Shown here in pieces: positions 46,754 to 58,207 of a stretch of DNA of 64,000 nucleotides; position 1 is the first letter of the stretch, and each line of letters starts with the position of its first letter. Source of the DNA: Trametopsis cervina (taxonomy: Eukaryota; Basidiomycota; Agaricomycetes; Polyporales; Irpicaceae). The DNA lies in the NCBI GenBank assembly GCA_022385755.1, contig MU278380.1, positions 167,185 to 231,184 on the forward strand. Direction: 5' to 3'. The notes below the pieces were generated by a model. The model was not told the DNA's origin. It made no database searches and was given only the letters and a program-made list of their open reading frames with translations. The position numbers were made by a program, and so were the translations under genes.

Positions 46754-47985
46754 AACAACAACCTTTATACTGACCAAGAAGGAACAAACCAATCCCCCCT
46801 CATTCGTCGTATATGGCCGATCAAGAACTGGAATTCTTGTTTATGTTCATGCTATCACAGGTTAAAGTTTTCTCCCCGCTCGCTTGTCTGCTTTTCGTCG
46901 AAAATGTTCTCTCATCTTGTCCAAAACTATGCTCACCCCTATGCTCCTGCGTCTCGTTCTCTCTATCCCATCTTATCCGTTGTCAATAAACCGCATTTAG
47001 TTCTGTTCAAGCCGTCTTGGGTTCGTGTTATCTCGTACACAACGTTGCTTTCGTCCTACGTTTTTGTTCTGTATCTGCAATATGCCCCTTAGAATACAAA
47101 GTGGATCCGCCGCATTCAATTCAATACGCCAATTTGATTTCAATCCCGAATCTGAGCCCGAATTCGCATAACGTACACGCACGTATACTGTAACTTTCCT
47201 ACCCTGCACCGGACCCTCCGAAGCGGCCACCCAATTCTTAACATTATCGCACATCGGCCAATGCAGAAAATGTTCTCAACAGAAAACAACGGGGGAGCGA
47301 CAGTCGAGACCGAGTCCATCACAGTTTCCGTACACCGCTATATGAATTGCGAGCGTCACTGGAAGCTTCCTGGTGGGAAGGTGTGGTCATCGCACTCGTG
47401 TCTTCCGTGAGCTACACTAGCCACGGACAAGTGCGTTGCATTCGACCCGAGGTAGGTCGTGGGTTTCTCGGAGATGATCGACTCACCTGTGCAGTAGAGT
47501 TGTAGTAGCATGCAATGAACGGTATGGTACGCCACTGCTTTCCTTGTACTGCAGCGAGTCTGATCGGCACCTGCACTGCTCCGAAGAACATGTCGTGTTC
47601 GAAGGCGCTGCGCCTCCCAGACTTGAAGTCCAGTAACCCACGGCACTGTCGGAGTGGTGGACGGACGACAATAGAGATGCCATGTTTGCACGGTACGTAC
47701 GCGCTACGTGTTTATCGCGTTGCGTCCGCCGGTCTATCGATGTACATCGTACACGCCGTGGGCTGTGTATTGGTGCGCGGCTCGACCATAAGGTTTCCGT
47801 TGATGACGATGCAGTACGCGCGGTTGTGCATGCACAGGGTGCACTGTTTAGGCCACCATGGCCAACCATAGCGATCGTCCTTGATTGAACACACCAAGTG
47901 GCTAAGCTCGCATGGAAGCGCGGGGAGATCGTACCTGCCCAAACTCGGACCGCACTCGCACGACGCACAATTATGTTGAACGCTC

Positions 47986-48120
47986 TGGAGACTTCTGAGG
48001 GCCCTTGGCAGACGTGTCCTCCAGCATTCTGGTGCTGACAGCGATATCTGTGATGTATGAAGCAGCGCTACGGTGTGGAATCGGATGAAAGTATCCTCAA
48101 GCGGATATGAAGTGAGCATA
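47986..48120 (-). pseudogene. Decayed gene segment, copy A
   Basis: Homologous to 49937-50062 at matching spacing. The shared words are AAGCGGATATGAAGT (15 nt exact), GCGATATC-GTGA, and a GGGCCC-centred block. On the minus strand copy A reads SMLTSYPLEDTFIRF where copy B reads SMTSYPLIDTLICL, so both derive from one coding sequence. The family is unknown and the frames are broken further out. Confidence 0.45.
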
Positions 48121-49936
48121 CTCAGCTTCTGCTGCCGTCTACCAAGGAAGGCGGACTTTTCCGGCTCCCTCTGCATATTTGAGGCGATGGTATACAACTT
48201 CTCAGATCTTCAAAGACGCTTTCCCATGACTAGCGCGCTGGGAGAACCCACTGCTAACAAGCATATGTGAGTAAATGAAACCACATTCCAACTATCCAGT
48301 TAATATATCAGGCATCATCGAACCCGGCATCTGTGAGCGTGCGTTAGCGAAATACGGTCAACCTGGAATGACAACAGTTCCGACGCACTTACGGGTGTTC
48401 ACCGTTCGCATTCCCCGTTCTTCTACTGCGTCCGGACTTGACCCCCTTGGAAGCTGTCTACCTCATTGAATGCCTGCATCATCGCATTGCACACCAAATG
48501 GCCGACGTATGGACAAGTGTCCAGATAAAGCGGACACGAGGCGGGATCATCTAGATATGATTAGAAGGAGGACTGAGCGTCTGAATCTGGCTCGGGAACG
48601 TTCTACCAAAGGTGCACTGACGTGCGTGGGCGATGGTATGCGGTTCGCAGCACTAAGGAAGCTGACGGCCTCTGCCTCGCCTGGAGGGTATGGTTTCCTA
48701 CGAGCCACTTGTAGACTTGATCCAATGACGGAGTACTTCGGGCTGGCTGTGGGCCTGCGATCCAGCCAATTGGACGATCGCACCCACTTACGTCGGGGGA
48801 CTCTGGAGGTATTTCGAGTACAGTACGCCGGTACCTCAATGGAAATGGTGCGCTAGCTCCTAAGCACGAGTCCCCGTGCGGTGTTCTCCCGCGTTGATGG
48901 GTTCGAGAAGAATTCCATAAACGCTGGGGCAATGACAACAGACGCGCTTATCCATCGCGGCGCGAAAGAAAATAACGTTGGGTGGAACCAAACGCCCACA
49001 TGTCCATCCAACAGACCCTGTATTGAACGTCGAACCCTGAGACCTGATAGAACCGAGAGGAGAGCATAACGCAAAACCAGCAGACGGGATTTCGCTGTTG
49101 CTGCTGACAGAGCACGGCGGGCAGGCAATCAGCGCTGGTGTAAACGTAAGACCAAAATGGGAAGCTTACGCGATGATAGTGTACCAAGGAGGCATAGTGC
49201 GCTATAGACTTCTGCAACGAATACAAGTGTCGTTGTAAGGCCTTGCCTCGAGGCCCTAATTTTGGGGGTGAGACGAAGCCGTGGCACAAGATTAGGTGAG
49301 AAGCCTCCACGAATGTATAGCCTGTCAACAAGACTGTCACAAGTTGAGAAGTTTAGTAAGATATGACTGCCCCATGCGCCGAGCTGCATCCCCCGTAGCT
49401 CGTATCCAGGTGCTGTTACTTGCATGCAAGCTAGTGATAAACAAGATAAATCAGAGCGTCGCTTCATACTGACCTAGTTCGTTTGATATGATCAATACAC
49501 CACGATGAATAAATCACTGGACTTGTCATGGTACGCTCTCAAGTCCCGCTTTCAAAATGTTCACATGGCCTGGATTGGCGTCGGATAGACTGCCGTCGGG
49601 AGCGAACCGAACGCGTCTTTTGCGACATTTTGAACGATCCAGACCGACGATCTCCTATGTTGCTAAGAATGGTTGCCAGGATTAGCTATAGTGTTCTTCT
49701 AGCATCGGCCCGGCCGTATAACGGAGTAGTTCGAGCTCGCAACTAACATGCTCTGCTTCGCACCCTAGACGGAGCGTTAGGCTCGCATCGTCTTGAACGG
49801 CATTGGAGTATCCGCTCACCTTCTTTTTATCCTCACACTACAATCGATGGTCTCACAGCGCGAAGGCTGGACCCAGGATATGCGTAAACCCGGATACTCC
49901 CACAGACCATTGTGCGTTGCAGTATTCTTTGCGGGG

Positions 49937-50062
49937 AAGACTACTGGGCCCTGGTAAGACGTGGCATTCACATTGTGGATGTCATGCGATGGACGGCCAA
50001 CGTTGCTGCGATATCGGTGAGAGGAAGGCAGATCAGCGTGTCTATAAGCGGATATGAAGTCA
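49937..50062 (-). pseudogene. Decayed gene segment, copy B
   Basis: The partner of the segment at 47986-48120, about 1.95 kb away, same orientation. The distance from the GGGCCC block to the AAGCGGATATGAAGT block is 105 bp here and 106 bp in copy A. Stop codons and frame changes flank it, so no intact protein can be read. Confidence 0.45.
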
Positions 50063-53000
50063 TGCTCTCAGCTGCGGTCAACTTGTTGATTAGAGCGTAT
50101 TGAATCAGTCACACACTGTCATATTCAGCCGACGGTGGGCCATATGGGGGTAAGACATGAGGTCGCAAACCGCCATCAAAAGCCGTACAGGGCAAAGATG
50201 CCTGTCTCCAGGCGTGCGGGAGGTAATGTCAGACTGCACCACGTCGGAAGGGCATGTATCTTATCTTCTGTTATGTTCATTTAGTTTGCGACAACGAATG
50301 GACGAAGTGTAGGACCTGCCTTGCCCGACAAACGGAGGGCCCATACATCACCGCCTACTTAAAGGCAGCCTTTGCCACCTCCTATACCCTATCATGGACC
50401 GCCAGCTCGGGGCTCACAGTGTTTGCTACTAGTGCATGACTGTAGTGCCTGATTCAGAGGAACAAATGGCCGCATCGCGACACCACCGGTAAGTGCGTCT
50501 AATGCATTATATATTATTATCAATTCTGACGCGATAATAGGAACAAACGATCTTCACGAACCTCAGCGTATGACATTATGAGAGAGATGGTGGCCGACAA
50601 CGCAGACTCGAATATGACGACTCTTATTGCTGTGAGTGATAGCTGGCAGAAACAAACCATCGTTCGTAGGGGCTCGCAGGGCTGATGTACCAACACAGAC
50701 AACCTTCCTGGCTGCTGCACAAGTACAGATCCTACTATGCACATGGGACAGCAGCGACGACTCCGTACGCCGTTTTGTCCAAATTCCCGGCTGCGCGGGA
50801 CTTCTTGTCGACCTCTATGCCGTTATGTGCGGGTTGGGGGGTTTGTGTAGCCGTCATGTACATTGTGCATCAGACGAGCGACCCGAGGCCGTAGATTGCT
50901 GGAAGGCTGGTCCTATTCTCGCGCGCGGTAACGAAGCCATGCTCAAAGCTTTGCTTGTCGCAACAGCCACCATGTCGTGGTCGTTCATGTCCCTCATAAT
51001 CGTCGTGGGTAGTTAGACATGTGCGGGGTGGTCTTGTGCGGGATTCTCTTCGATCATGGCTATTGGGTTGTGCTTGAAGCTTGGTGAAGCTTTAGTTGTA
51101 TGGGAGTTCACTGCCGTAGAACAGGGATCACGTCAGTACTCTGAAGTTGGTTTACTGGGATCTGTAGAGTTTTCGATGGCTTTCTAACAGAAATGCGTTT
51201 ATGTGTGCCATGGATCGCATTACCTCTGCGTTGGTCGAGAAGGGGAAGAGGCTGTGCATCTCCCATGATATATTTAAATTCATGGTGGCCCATGGGTCTC
51301 AATAGCTGTAGAGCATGACAACGCGAATGCATCTTTCATTAGCAAGAGGTGTCTGCAGAGGTGTGACGAGAAACGTACCGATAAGGGAGTATTACCCGGT
51401 CTAAATTTCCACAACTACACTTGCGGACACCCTGCATTCACCGGGTTGCCCACAAGGAATCATTCCATCTCCTATCATGCTGCTGACCTCAAAGTCAGCA
51501 TCGGGTGCTTCTTAATGGCGCTGCTGGTGGACAGGATTATTGAGAGTGCCATAATGGCGAGCACGGGGCCTATGACTTACGTGGGCGTGGATCACGTTTG
51601 TCATGCCGTATACGAGAAGCTTCTCATGGCCGCTGATGTATCGAGTGGAGGCTACAATATCCGAATTGTCTGTCAAATGCATCCTTTCATAAGCCGGATG
51701 GCATTGACACTAGCTATGCTCACCTTTCCACGTGGAGAAATAAATCGCGCGCCAGGTGCAGGCTCAATGCAGATATGACCATGGCGCTGCAGTCGGGGAG
51801 AGCCATTTGCAGACAGATATGTGTGATGGATACCTTTGTTCGTGCGAACCTCTGTAGGGAACGCCATATGACGTCGCTCCTAACGTACCCTGACTATCGT
51901 CAACTTGATATCCCACAAGCCTCATACATCTTTGGATGCGGCAACATGGTGCACAGATCACAGAATTAAGACCAGGTTGGGTCTTACACAACTCTATGCG
52001 CACATTGACGGTGGATCACAGCTGTAGCTGCCAGTTTGGAGGTACCAATTTAGAGCGGAGTTTGTGGATATAGGAATAGAACCTAACCACAATATCCTTG
52101 CGTATCAGCGACTTTGTAGGGATCTACGGCAGGAGGACTATAGTTAATAGATTGCCATCTTCGCGCATTCACTTATCTTCATTGATACTGCCTGCCATGA
52201 AAGCGCGTGTACAACACGCCCGACAACCTGCTGCGCCTTAATGGACCAGAACCGCCTGTGTTATGAGAGTACTCGTGTCATTGGCTTCGTAAGACGCGGG
52301 AAGCGCGTGTTCGACTTGAGGCTGTAGGGAAATATCAGGCAATCCTCTATGAATAATGTAACAATTCATATCGGTGGACTTACGCAGTGTTTGCACAGTT
52401 GACGTAAAAGAGAAGTTGGGATCTGAGCGCATTTGTGTAGCATGACGACCGATGCGTAACCACCTCGTTGTGACTACCGAATGTGACTCCATAAATGCAC
52501 GAAGATTCTGCTTACCCGGCCGATGAAATGTGCAACCAATGGCAAAGTATGAGCTCTATTTATGTCATGTCTGAAGATGTCTGAATTCATGCCATTCTGG
52601 GTGAATAATTCCAGCGACAGTCCTGGCCAGACTTCTACAACGTCGGCACCGCAACCCTAACTGTATTTTCATGAGATGAGTATCGAGTCATACCCACCCA
52701 GTGAAAACATTCACGAACCTCATCAAATTTAGAAGGAAAAGATCTGCTTATAAACGACCCCCTAGGTATCGCTATTTGTGAGAATAGATTCAGAATTGCA
52801 TGATTTGCACGAGGGCTGCATGCCTGACGCATGTATGTTAAAGATCGCCATCATGAGCAACATACCACAGCTGTTAATCTAATACCAGGAAGGTTTTCAG
52901 CAGGTTAAAACGAAGACCGCCTCGTCTATTCGTCCCGCATGCGTTTGTTTCCATTGCCAAGAAAATATTGCAATCTGCCAGTCATACATGAAGCTTCGTC

Positions 53001-53105
53001 ACGAGAGTCAGTATCATATCGCACTATACAAATGGAGCTCACCATGCGTAATAAGTTTGCACTTCCGCTCGCCTCCGAATTAATGTACATATAAGCGCAA
53101 CTCAA

Positions 53106-54473
53106 TCAACCAGCACCCGCACTTCGCCACCATCTGACCGCCCCATCCTCACCTCCACTAACAAATTCACCCGCAGAGCCGTGTTGAGGGGGCTTAGGCC
53201 TCCAGGAAGCGCTCCAGACCTCGCCCGTGTCTTGAATGGTTGACACAGATGTCCGTGTACCGAGATCCCACACTCGCATTGTTTTGTCAGCAGATCTGTG
53301 CAGTGTCCATCAGGTTAGTTTGTTAATTGTCTCAGATATCACATAACAAGAAGTCTTACCCTGACAACGCAAACCGACCATCTGGTGAGACGTCTGTGCA
53401 GAGAACCCATGAAGTATGTCCGCTAAGCGTAGCAACAGCGCCTGAGCCTGGCTTCCCTGACGGCGAATATCGCACGTCATGCATGATTAGACGTTTATCT
53501 TCCGATGCAGAGATCAATAGCTGCATAGACGTGTGTCATAGAAACTAATCAGTATTCACCCCGATTAGCAGGAAGTGGACAGTCACGACAAACCTGAGAA
53601 TCGGGCGACCACGTGAAGGAGCGAACGGCCATAGCATGCGATGTGTAGGTACTAAGAAGCTTTTCGGCCGCCAAGTCGAAGATGTAGATCTGTCCTGTTT
53701 CTGTGGACATAGCTACACGGGTACCATCAGGGCTCTACAGCCATATGGCTCGTTGGGTCATTCTATGCGCAAGTGCTGGACAGGTACTTACATATTTGCA
53801 ACACATTCCGAATCTTGTCCTTCCACTTGAAAGGGTGGTTTTGCGCTCGCCGAATGATATAGCATCGGTGGAGTGAATGGTAATGCTACCTGAGGCACCA
53901 GTAGCAGCGAAGGTCTGGCCTGTAGGATGTAACGATACCGACCATGCTGAATCAAGTCATATGAATGGATTAGATCAAGAGGGCTCTCGCAAGCAATACG
54001 CGCATATATCCATGGTATCGGCATTCGGACTCACCAGGCTCGACGCCACCCTCTTTCGTACGGTTATAGCTTTCCCAGCGACCCGTGACATCCCCACTCT
54101 CCAGGTCCCATAGACACGTGAGACCTTCCAGAGTATTGTATAATGCTTTCTTTCCCGACGCGTCGGTGCTCAAACTGACGATGCCAAGAGTGTGCGGTGG
54201 CTGAGAGCGCGAAATTTGGCCAGAAGTAGGGTTCCATTGTTTGACAGTGCCGTCTGCGGAAGCAGAGAGAACCGTATCCTGAGCAGTCCAGGCGACAGAC
54301 CATACAGAGTCCTCGTGGGCTGATTCAACAAGCAACGTCAGTGAGTGAGCGTGCCGTGTTGCCAAATAATAGGAAGTACGCACCTTCTGCCCCGTCTAGA
54401 GCGTGGAGGAACGCGAGACTCTAGAAGCAAGAATGATTCGGGTGGGTTAAATTGTGAACATGCCACATACCAT
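53106..54473 (-). CDS. SKI8: SKI8-like WD40-repeat protein (superkiller complex subunit)
   Basis: Seven exons (54473-54471, 54420-54384, 54319-54035, 53946-53792, 53734-53594, 53520-53360, 53295-53106) encode 323 residues of WD40 repeats. The first repeats read AHEDSVWSVAW and SASADGTVKQWNP; later ones are SPDGTRVAMSTETGQIYIFDL, HAMAVRSFTWSPDSQ, and the last SADKTMRVWDLGTR and GGEDGAVRWW. This order and the C-terminal RWW match Ski8/REC14/WDR61, a scaffold of the Ski complex that feeds RNA to the exosome and also acts in meiotic recombination. The coding part of exon 1 is the ATG alone, followed at once by a 50-nt intron. Using that intron is needed to reach MSLAFLHALDGAEAHED. Confidence 0.85.
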
Positions 54474-54725
54474 CGCATATAGCTTTACTTTCCTGCGTGT
54501 TTGGCCGAATGCACTTAGTTTGAAAGGTGAGTAGAAGGTGTCGCCGTGCGCCGAGCAGCACGCGCTACGTAACGGGGGCTAACCGGCCCGCTCCCTCTCG
54601 CTGATCGCCATCGGAGCCTCAAATATCTCTATAATTTCGCCACAGCGTGAAACCTTAATTTTTCCTTCACATCAACGATAGCGGAAGAAGACATCGCTGT
54701 AACTTTACAACACTAAAACACAAAA

Positions 54726-54784
54726 GTAAGTCGTGCAGACTGTTCGAAAGAGCGAAGAGACGTTGACTGGGGTGTTATATGTAG
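54726..54784 (+). other. 5' UTR intron of the eS12 gene
   Basis: GTAAGT at 54726 and TGTAG ending at 54784 bracket a 59-nt intron that ends one base before the start codon at 54786. 5' introns directly before the start are common in ribosomal protein genes. The signals are seen; its use is inferred. Confidence 0.6.
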
Positions 54785-54785
54785 G

Positions 54786-55283
54786 ATGTCTGACGCTGGA
54801 GATGAAATTCAAGTCGACGCCCCCGCTGAGGTCGAGGTTTCTACCGAGGCACCTAAGGGGAAGCTCTCTGTCGAGGATGCTCTTCAGGTACGTTGCAATA
54901 CTATATTCAGCGTGAAAAGAGCTGACGCGAGCTTGGCCTTGCAGCAAGTTCTGAAGAACGCTCTCGTTCACGACGGTCTTGCCCGTGGTCTCCGTGAGGC
55001 TGCCAAAGCCCTTGACAAGCGCCAGGCCCACCTTTGCGTCCTTGTCGAGACCTGCACTGAGGCCGAGTACATCAAGCTCATTGAGGCTCTCTGTGCCGAG
55101 CACAAGATCAACTTGATCAAAGTCGGTGACGCCAAAGTCCTCGGTACCTGGGCTGGCTTGTGCAAGATCGACCGCGAGGGTAACCCGCGCAAGATCGTCG
55201 GCTGCTCTTGTGTCGTCGTCAAGGACTATGGCACCGAGAGCGAGGGTCTCCACGTCCTCCTTGACTACTTCAAGAACCGGTAG
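54786..55283 (+). CDS. RPS12: 40S ribosomal protein eS12
   Basis: Two exons (54786-54887, 54945-55283; intron 57 nt) encode 146 residues of eS12, a protein of the small-subunit beak. Family sequence is clear: [62 protein letters not shown] and [12 protein letters not shown]. The head is acidic ([16 protein letters not shown]), usual for fungal versions. The intron falls after ALQ, restoring LQQVLKNAL. The stop is followed four bases later by GTAAGT, suggesting a 3' UTR intron. It is divergent from the SKI8-like gene, about 310 bp away, so the two probably share a promoter region. Confidence 0.96.
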   Translation: MSDAGDEIQVDAPAEVEVSTEAPKGKLSVEDALQVRCNTIFSVKRADASLALQQVLKNALVHDGLARGLREAAKALDKRQAHLCVLVETCTEAEYIKLIEALCAEHKINLIKVGDAKVLGTWAGLCKIDREGNPRKIVGCSCVVVKDYGTESEGLHVLLDYFKNR

Positions 55284-55822
55284 AACGGTAAGTCGAGAGC
55301 TGCTATTGTCGGTCTTCCCTATGGGATGACAAACTAGACTCCCTCTGCTGAGAATTCACGTTCTCTGAGGACAACGTCTATCCGGAATCATTATATATCT
55401 GTCTGATACTCTGTTCTTTTGGAATTGGCTATGCAAGATGCTGACATTCCTTATTGCTTCTAGGTTTTCTCAGTGCTTGGTCGTACTAGCTCTGTAGCAT
55501 AATCACAATATATGACGCTCCTTGCTATCGAAAACCTTCCCATGGCTGTGAGCCGTAATTACCGCGTGAGATCTGACAGACGGCTGCTTTATAGTGCGTT
55601 ATGACAAGAGTGATCTTCGCTGGAGAGAAGCCACTTTATTCCGACTACTGACGTCAATGCAGACGTCGACCGCAAGTGCGCTCCTCATCGGCCTGCGTAC
55701 CATATGTAAACCAGATGCACCTGCAAGAATTGCTTTCTAACATACGACGTAAATTCTATCATCAACTATTGAGCATACTATTACTCTCAGAGCGTACTTT
55801 ACTCTAACCCACGAAGTTCAAG
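55284..55822 (+). other. 3' UTR region of eS12 with a possible intron and snoRNA-like motifs
   Basis: A donor GTAAGT at 55288 and an acceptor TTCTAG ending at 55463 could define a 176-nt 3' UTR intron. Inside it, GGGATGACA at about 55324 resembles a C box with a mismatch, and CTGA occurs at 55348-55351 and 55365-55368 as possible D boxes. No long terminal stem was recognised. Beyond 55463 there is no gene up to 55822. Confidence 0.3.
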
Positions 55823-55945
55823 ATGTCTGACTTGACTGTCCGTGACGAGCCGGTCAGCCCTCCCGCTGACTACGCTGATGCTCAAGAGAATGCTGGTGTT
55901 CGTGGCGCTCAATCGACTCAGCACAGGAAGCGAAAGCCAGTGTGA
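55823..55945 (+). CDS. Possible 40-residue small protein
   Basis: An ATG frame of 40 codons, beginning MSDLTVRDEPVSPPADYADA and ending in a basic RKRKPV. Its composition is hydrophilic and protein-like, and the ATG has A at -3. It could also be the first exon of a longer gene: AGGTGCG directly follows the stop. I recognise no family. Confidence 0.3.
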   Translation: MSDLTVRDEPVSPPADYADAQENAGVRGAQSTQHRKRKPV

Positions 55946-56305
55946 AGGTGCGCAATGTGTTCAATGAAATCTCATCCTATCATCGAACACTACTCTGAGC
56001 AGCTCGTACCACGACCGGAAGATGTTACTGGATTCGAGGTGCAACTGAGCCTGGTGCGCCTGTTCATGGCGTTGGCAGAAAGGGTACAGAGCACGTCGGA
56101 CGTTCCGTCGATTACGATAGCAAGGACAAGTTGAAGGGGGAGAAGGAGGTATCCCACGGGATGTCTGACCAGCGACGAGGATATTAAGGCCGCTCAACCA
56201 AAGGAAAGCAAGATCTGCAAAATCCAAATGTATCAGTACGGTGTCACAGAATAGTACACAACATAGTCGACTTGTAAAACGACGGAGTCGCACTTGCACC
56301 CCGGA

Positions 56306-56800
56306 CTAGTCCTGCTTGCGTTTCCTATCAGTACTACGATTCCTCCACCATCCACTTGTTAGCAGCAGAAAACTGAGTCTCATGCATGCTCCGCTGTATA
56401 CGAAGCCCACGCTCCCCCACTCCATCGCATTCCACTCCCAAAATTTGACGAAGACCTGCTCGAAGCCTTTCTCTCTCGCAACAGGGATCATTGTCGCGAG
56501 ATGTCCAAAGTCAGCCACCAACAAGCCGAACAGCAATGTTCGCCATGTATGCAGCGAGGTCGAAGAAGAGAGCACGAGATGCTCATTCACCGCGAAGAGT
56601 AGATAGAGGTTGGCGAGTTGATATAGTGAGCTGGTGACTGGGGTTGGCAACGACGTGCTGTTTCCTGCAATGGAGGACGAGAGTAGCTGCAGATATGTGA
56701 CAGGCTTGAACGCAGCATAAAATGCGCCGAGAAGGGCTGATATCGGTTCGATGTAAAGGAAGAAGATGCGGTAAGGGATAGCAGGATAGTACACCTCCAT
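56306..56800 (-). CDS. Small four-helix membrane protein (DUF7704-like)
   Basis: A single frame of 164 residues beginning MEVYYPAIPYRIFFLYIEPI, then about four hydrophobic segments: SALLGAFYAAF, QLANLYLLFAVNEHLVL, LLFGLLVADFGHLATM and a last helix near VYSGACMRLSFLLL. The tail is basic (RNRSTDRKRKQD). The order YRIFFLYIEPISALLGA and LLVADFGHL are what I associate with the fungal DUF7704 family of unknown function. No intron is needed. A distance of ~360 bp separates its end from the small frame at 55823-55945. Confidence 0.65.
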   Translation of the reverse strand: MEVYYPAIPYRIFFLYIEPISALLGAFYAAFKPVTYLQLLSSSIAGNSTSLPTPVTSSLYQLANLYLLFAVNEHLVLSSSTSLHTWRTLLFGLLVADFGHLATMIPVAREKGFEQVFVKFWEWNAMEWGSVGFVYSGACMRLSFLLLTSGWWRNRSTDRKRKQD

Positions 56801-57295
56801 CTCTGCGTGAGGCGACTTTCTGCTTAGTATCGGTTCCAGGACTCAGTATGCAGTCGTGAGTTTGGGCTGTAGCGCAAGAAATGAGGAGCTGACCGTCGTG
56901 AGAGGCGGTGCGCAGCAACTGGCTATAACCGCGCACGTGAAACTTGTACATAGTAGCTTTGACATGCATCGTCTCACCGACTTGTGCAAAGTAGACTTTC
57001 AAAACGTTGAGTTGAATCCACTATACTCTACCTTGCCATAAGCTGACCCTGTTCCTAAATACATTGCGGCCATGACAATATAGTTTTTGACTTCTATCTA
57101 TTTGAAAACTCGGTCGCCTCTAACTTCATGATCGAGAGCGGTGCGGCAATTGTTTGCAGAATCTTACTAGAAGTGAAGCTTGTAGGATGTGTGGACCTCA
57201 CAAACGTAGCATTTAACAATGCCACCGCCAAGGGCATGCATACACGTATGAACGTGTCATTGACTCGCCTACATCGTGTTAAATCTGTCACAAAT
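56801..57295. other. Upstream region of the DUF7704-like gene
   Basis: This 495-bp stretch contains the promoter of the membrane-protein gene and shows no other gene. It ends at a CACAAATTTGTG palindrome at about 57290, where the repeat-like element begins. Confidence 0.35.
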
Positions 57296-58045
57296 TTGTG
57301 AAGCGCCTCTAGACGCCTCTAGAGATCAAGAGAGGGTTATAGACGCCCAAGCAGTATAGAGCATATCAAGACGTCAGCGGTGTTGTCTAGAGAGCACAGC
57401 TATCTCTCGACACCCGATAGGCCCTTGGGCGACTCGCTAGCGCCTCTAGCGAGCCGGTGTCTCCCGCGAGGCTTAATGCGGGCTCTCCGGGCATGCTTCT
57501 ATCTCACGATAGTGGTCTCATCTCGAGATAGCCTCTAGATGTAACCCGGTGGCTCCCGCAAGACTGTGGGACATCGGGATAGGGTTGAATCCTCACGAGC
57601 CAGCCTCCATAGTACCAACTAGTCCACTGGTTTCTTACTGATCACTATTATTACTACTGAGTATTAATTGTAGTGTGATTGCTTCATCACATATTACAAT
57701 CACCCGCACTTACAACTTCTTATTACTATTTATAGTTACCTATTACTATGACTATTGAGTATCAACCACACTGTTACAACTTGTTCTATTCTATTATTTG
57801 TATTGTTCCATATTGTATAGATTTTATTATCCCACAAGTAATCGTAACAGTAGACTTTAAGTTATTGATACACTAGCAACTGGTCTTTCCTTAAACTTCG
57901 CCCACGTCCAGGATTGAACTCGCGGCCTCTCGCGAGCGAAGCGCCTACCTAGAGAGTCTCTACCTCCCAAAACCGCTACGCTATTGCACCTTGACTACAA
58001 TTAATCTATATTGAATTTATGCCGTATATCGAGCGCCTCCAGAGC
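57296..58045 (-). repeat. Repeat-like element with tRNA-type box A and box B (SINE-like)
   Basis: On the minus strand, TAGCGTAGCGG (57983-57973) fits the tRNA box A consensus and GTTCAATCC (57919-57911) fits box B, about 54 nt apart. The flanking arms do not pair as a tRNA would (no 7-bp acceptor stem), so this is not an intact tRNA. The element has an AT-rich middle (about 57620-57900), a part with imperfect repeats (CCGGTGTCTCCCGCGAGGCTT and CCGGTGGCTCCCGCAAGACTG near 57452 and 57548), and GCGCCTCTAGA-type words near both ends (57302, 58033). A short tRNA-derived element is the best guess. Confidence 0.45.
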
Positions 58046-58207
58046 CGCACTTATAACACTCAAATTCATTAGACCCAACCGTAGTGTAAGGAAGCCAGGT
58101 GCGCAAATTGTATTCAGAGGGCTTGGATACATGGTACAAACTCAAGAAAGACCCTGCCATCATGCTTTACCCTTTTTCCCACCCTTTCCCGTCTGTCGAG
58201 TAGTGCG

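Larger units (their letters stand above)
46754..53105. other. 6.4-kb gene-poor region with decayed gene copies
   Basis: The first few hundred bp are the 3' flank of the zinc-finger gene (AATAAA at about 46985). Beyond that no intact gene is visible. Two homologous decayed segments lie at about 47986-48120 and 49937-50062. A minus-strand stretch at about 50590-50640 (AIRVVIFESALSATISLIM) looks like a membrane helix of a fungal multi-pass protein. About 51500-51600 on the plus strand has a similar RIIESAIM stretch. Confidence 0.4.

Noticed and set aside
57900..57990. An intact tRNA gene on the minus strand
   Set aside because: Box A and B motifs fit, but there is no 7-bp acceptor stem, the T stem pairs poorly and no clear anticodon arm can be folded.
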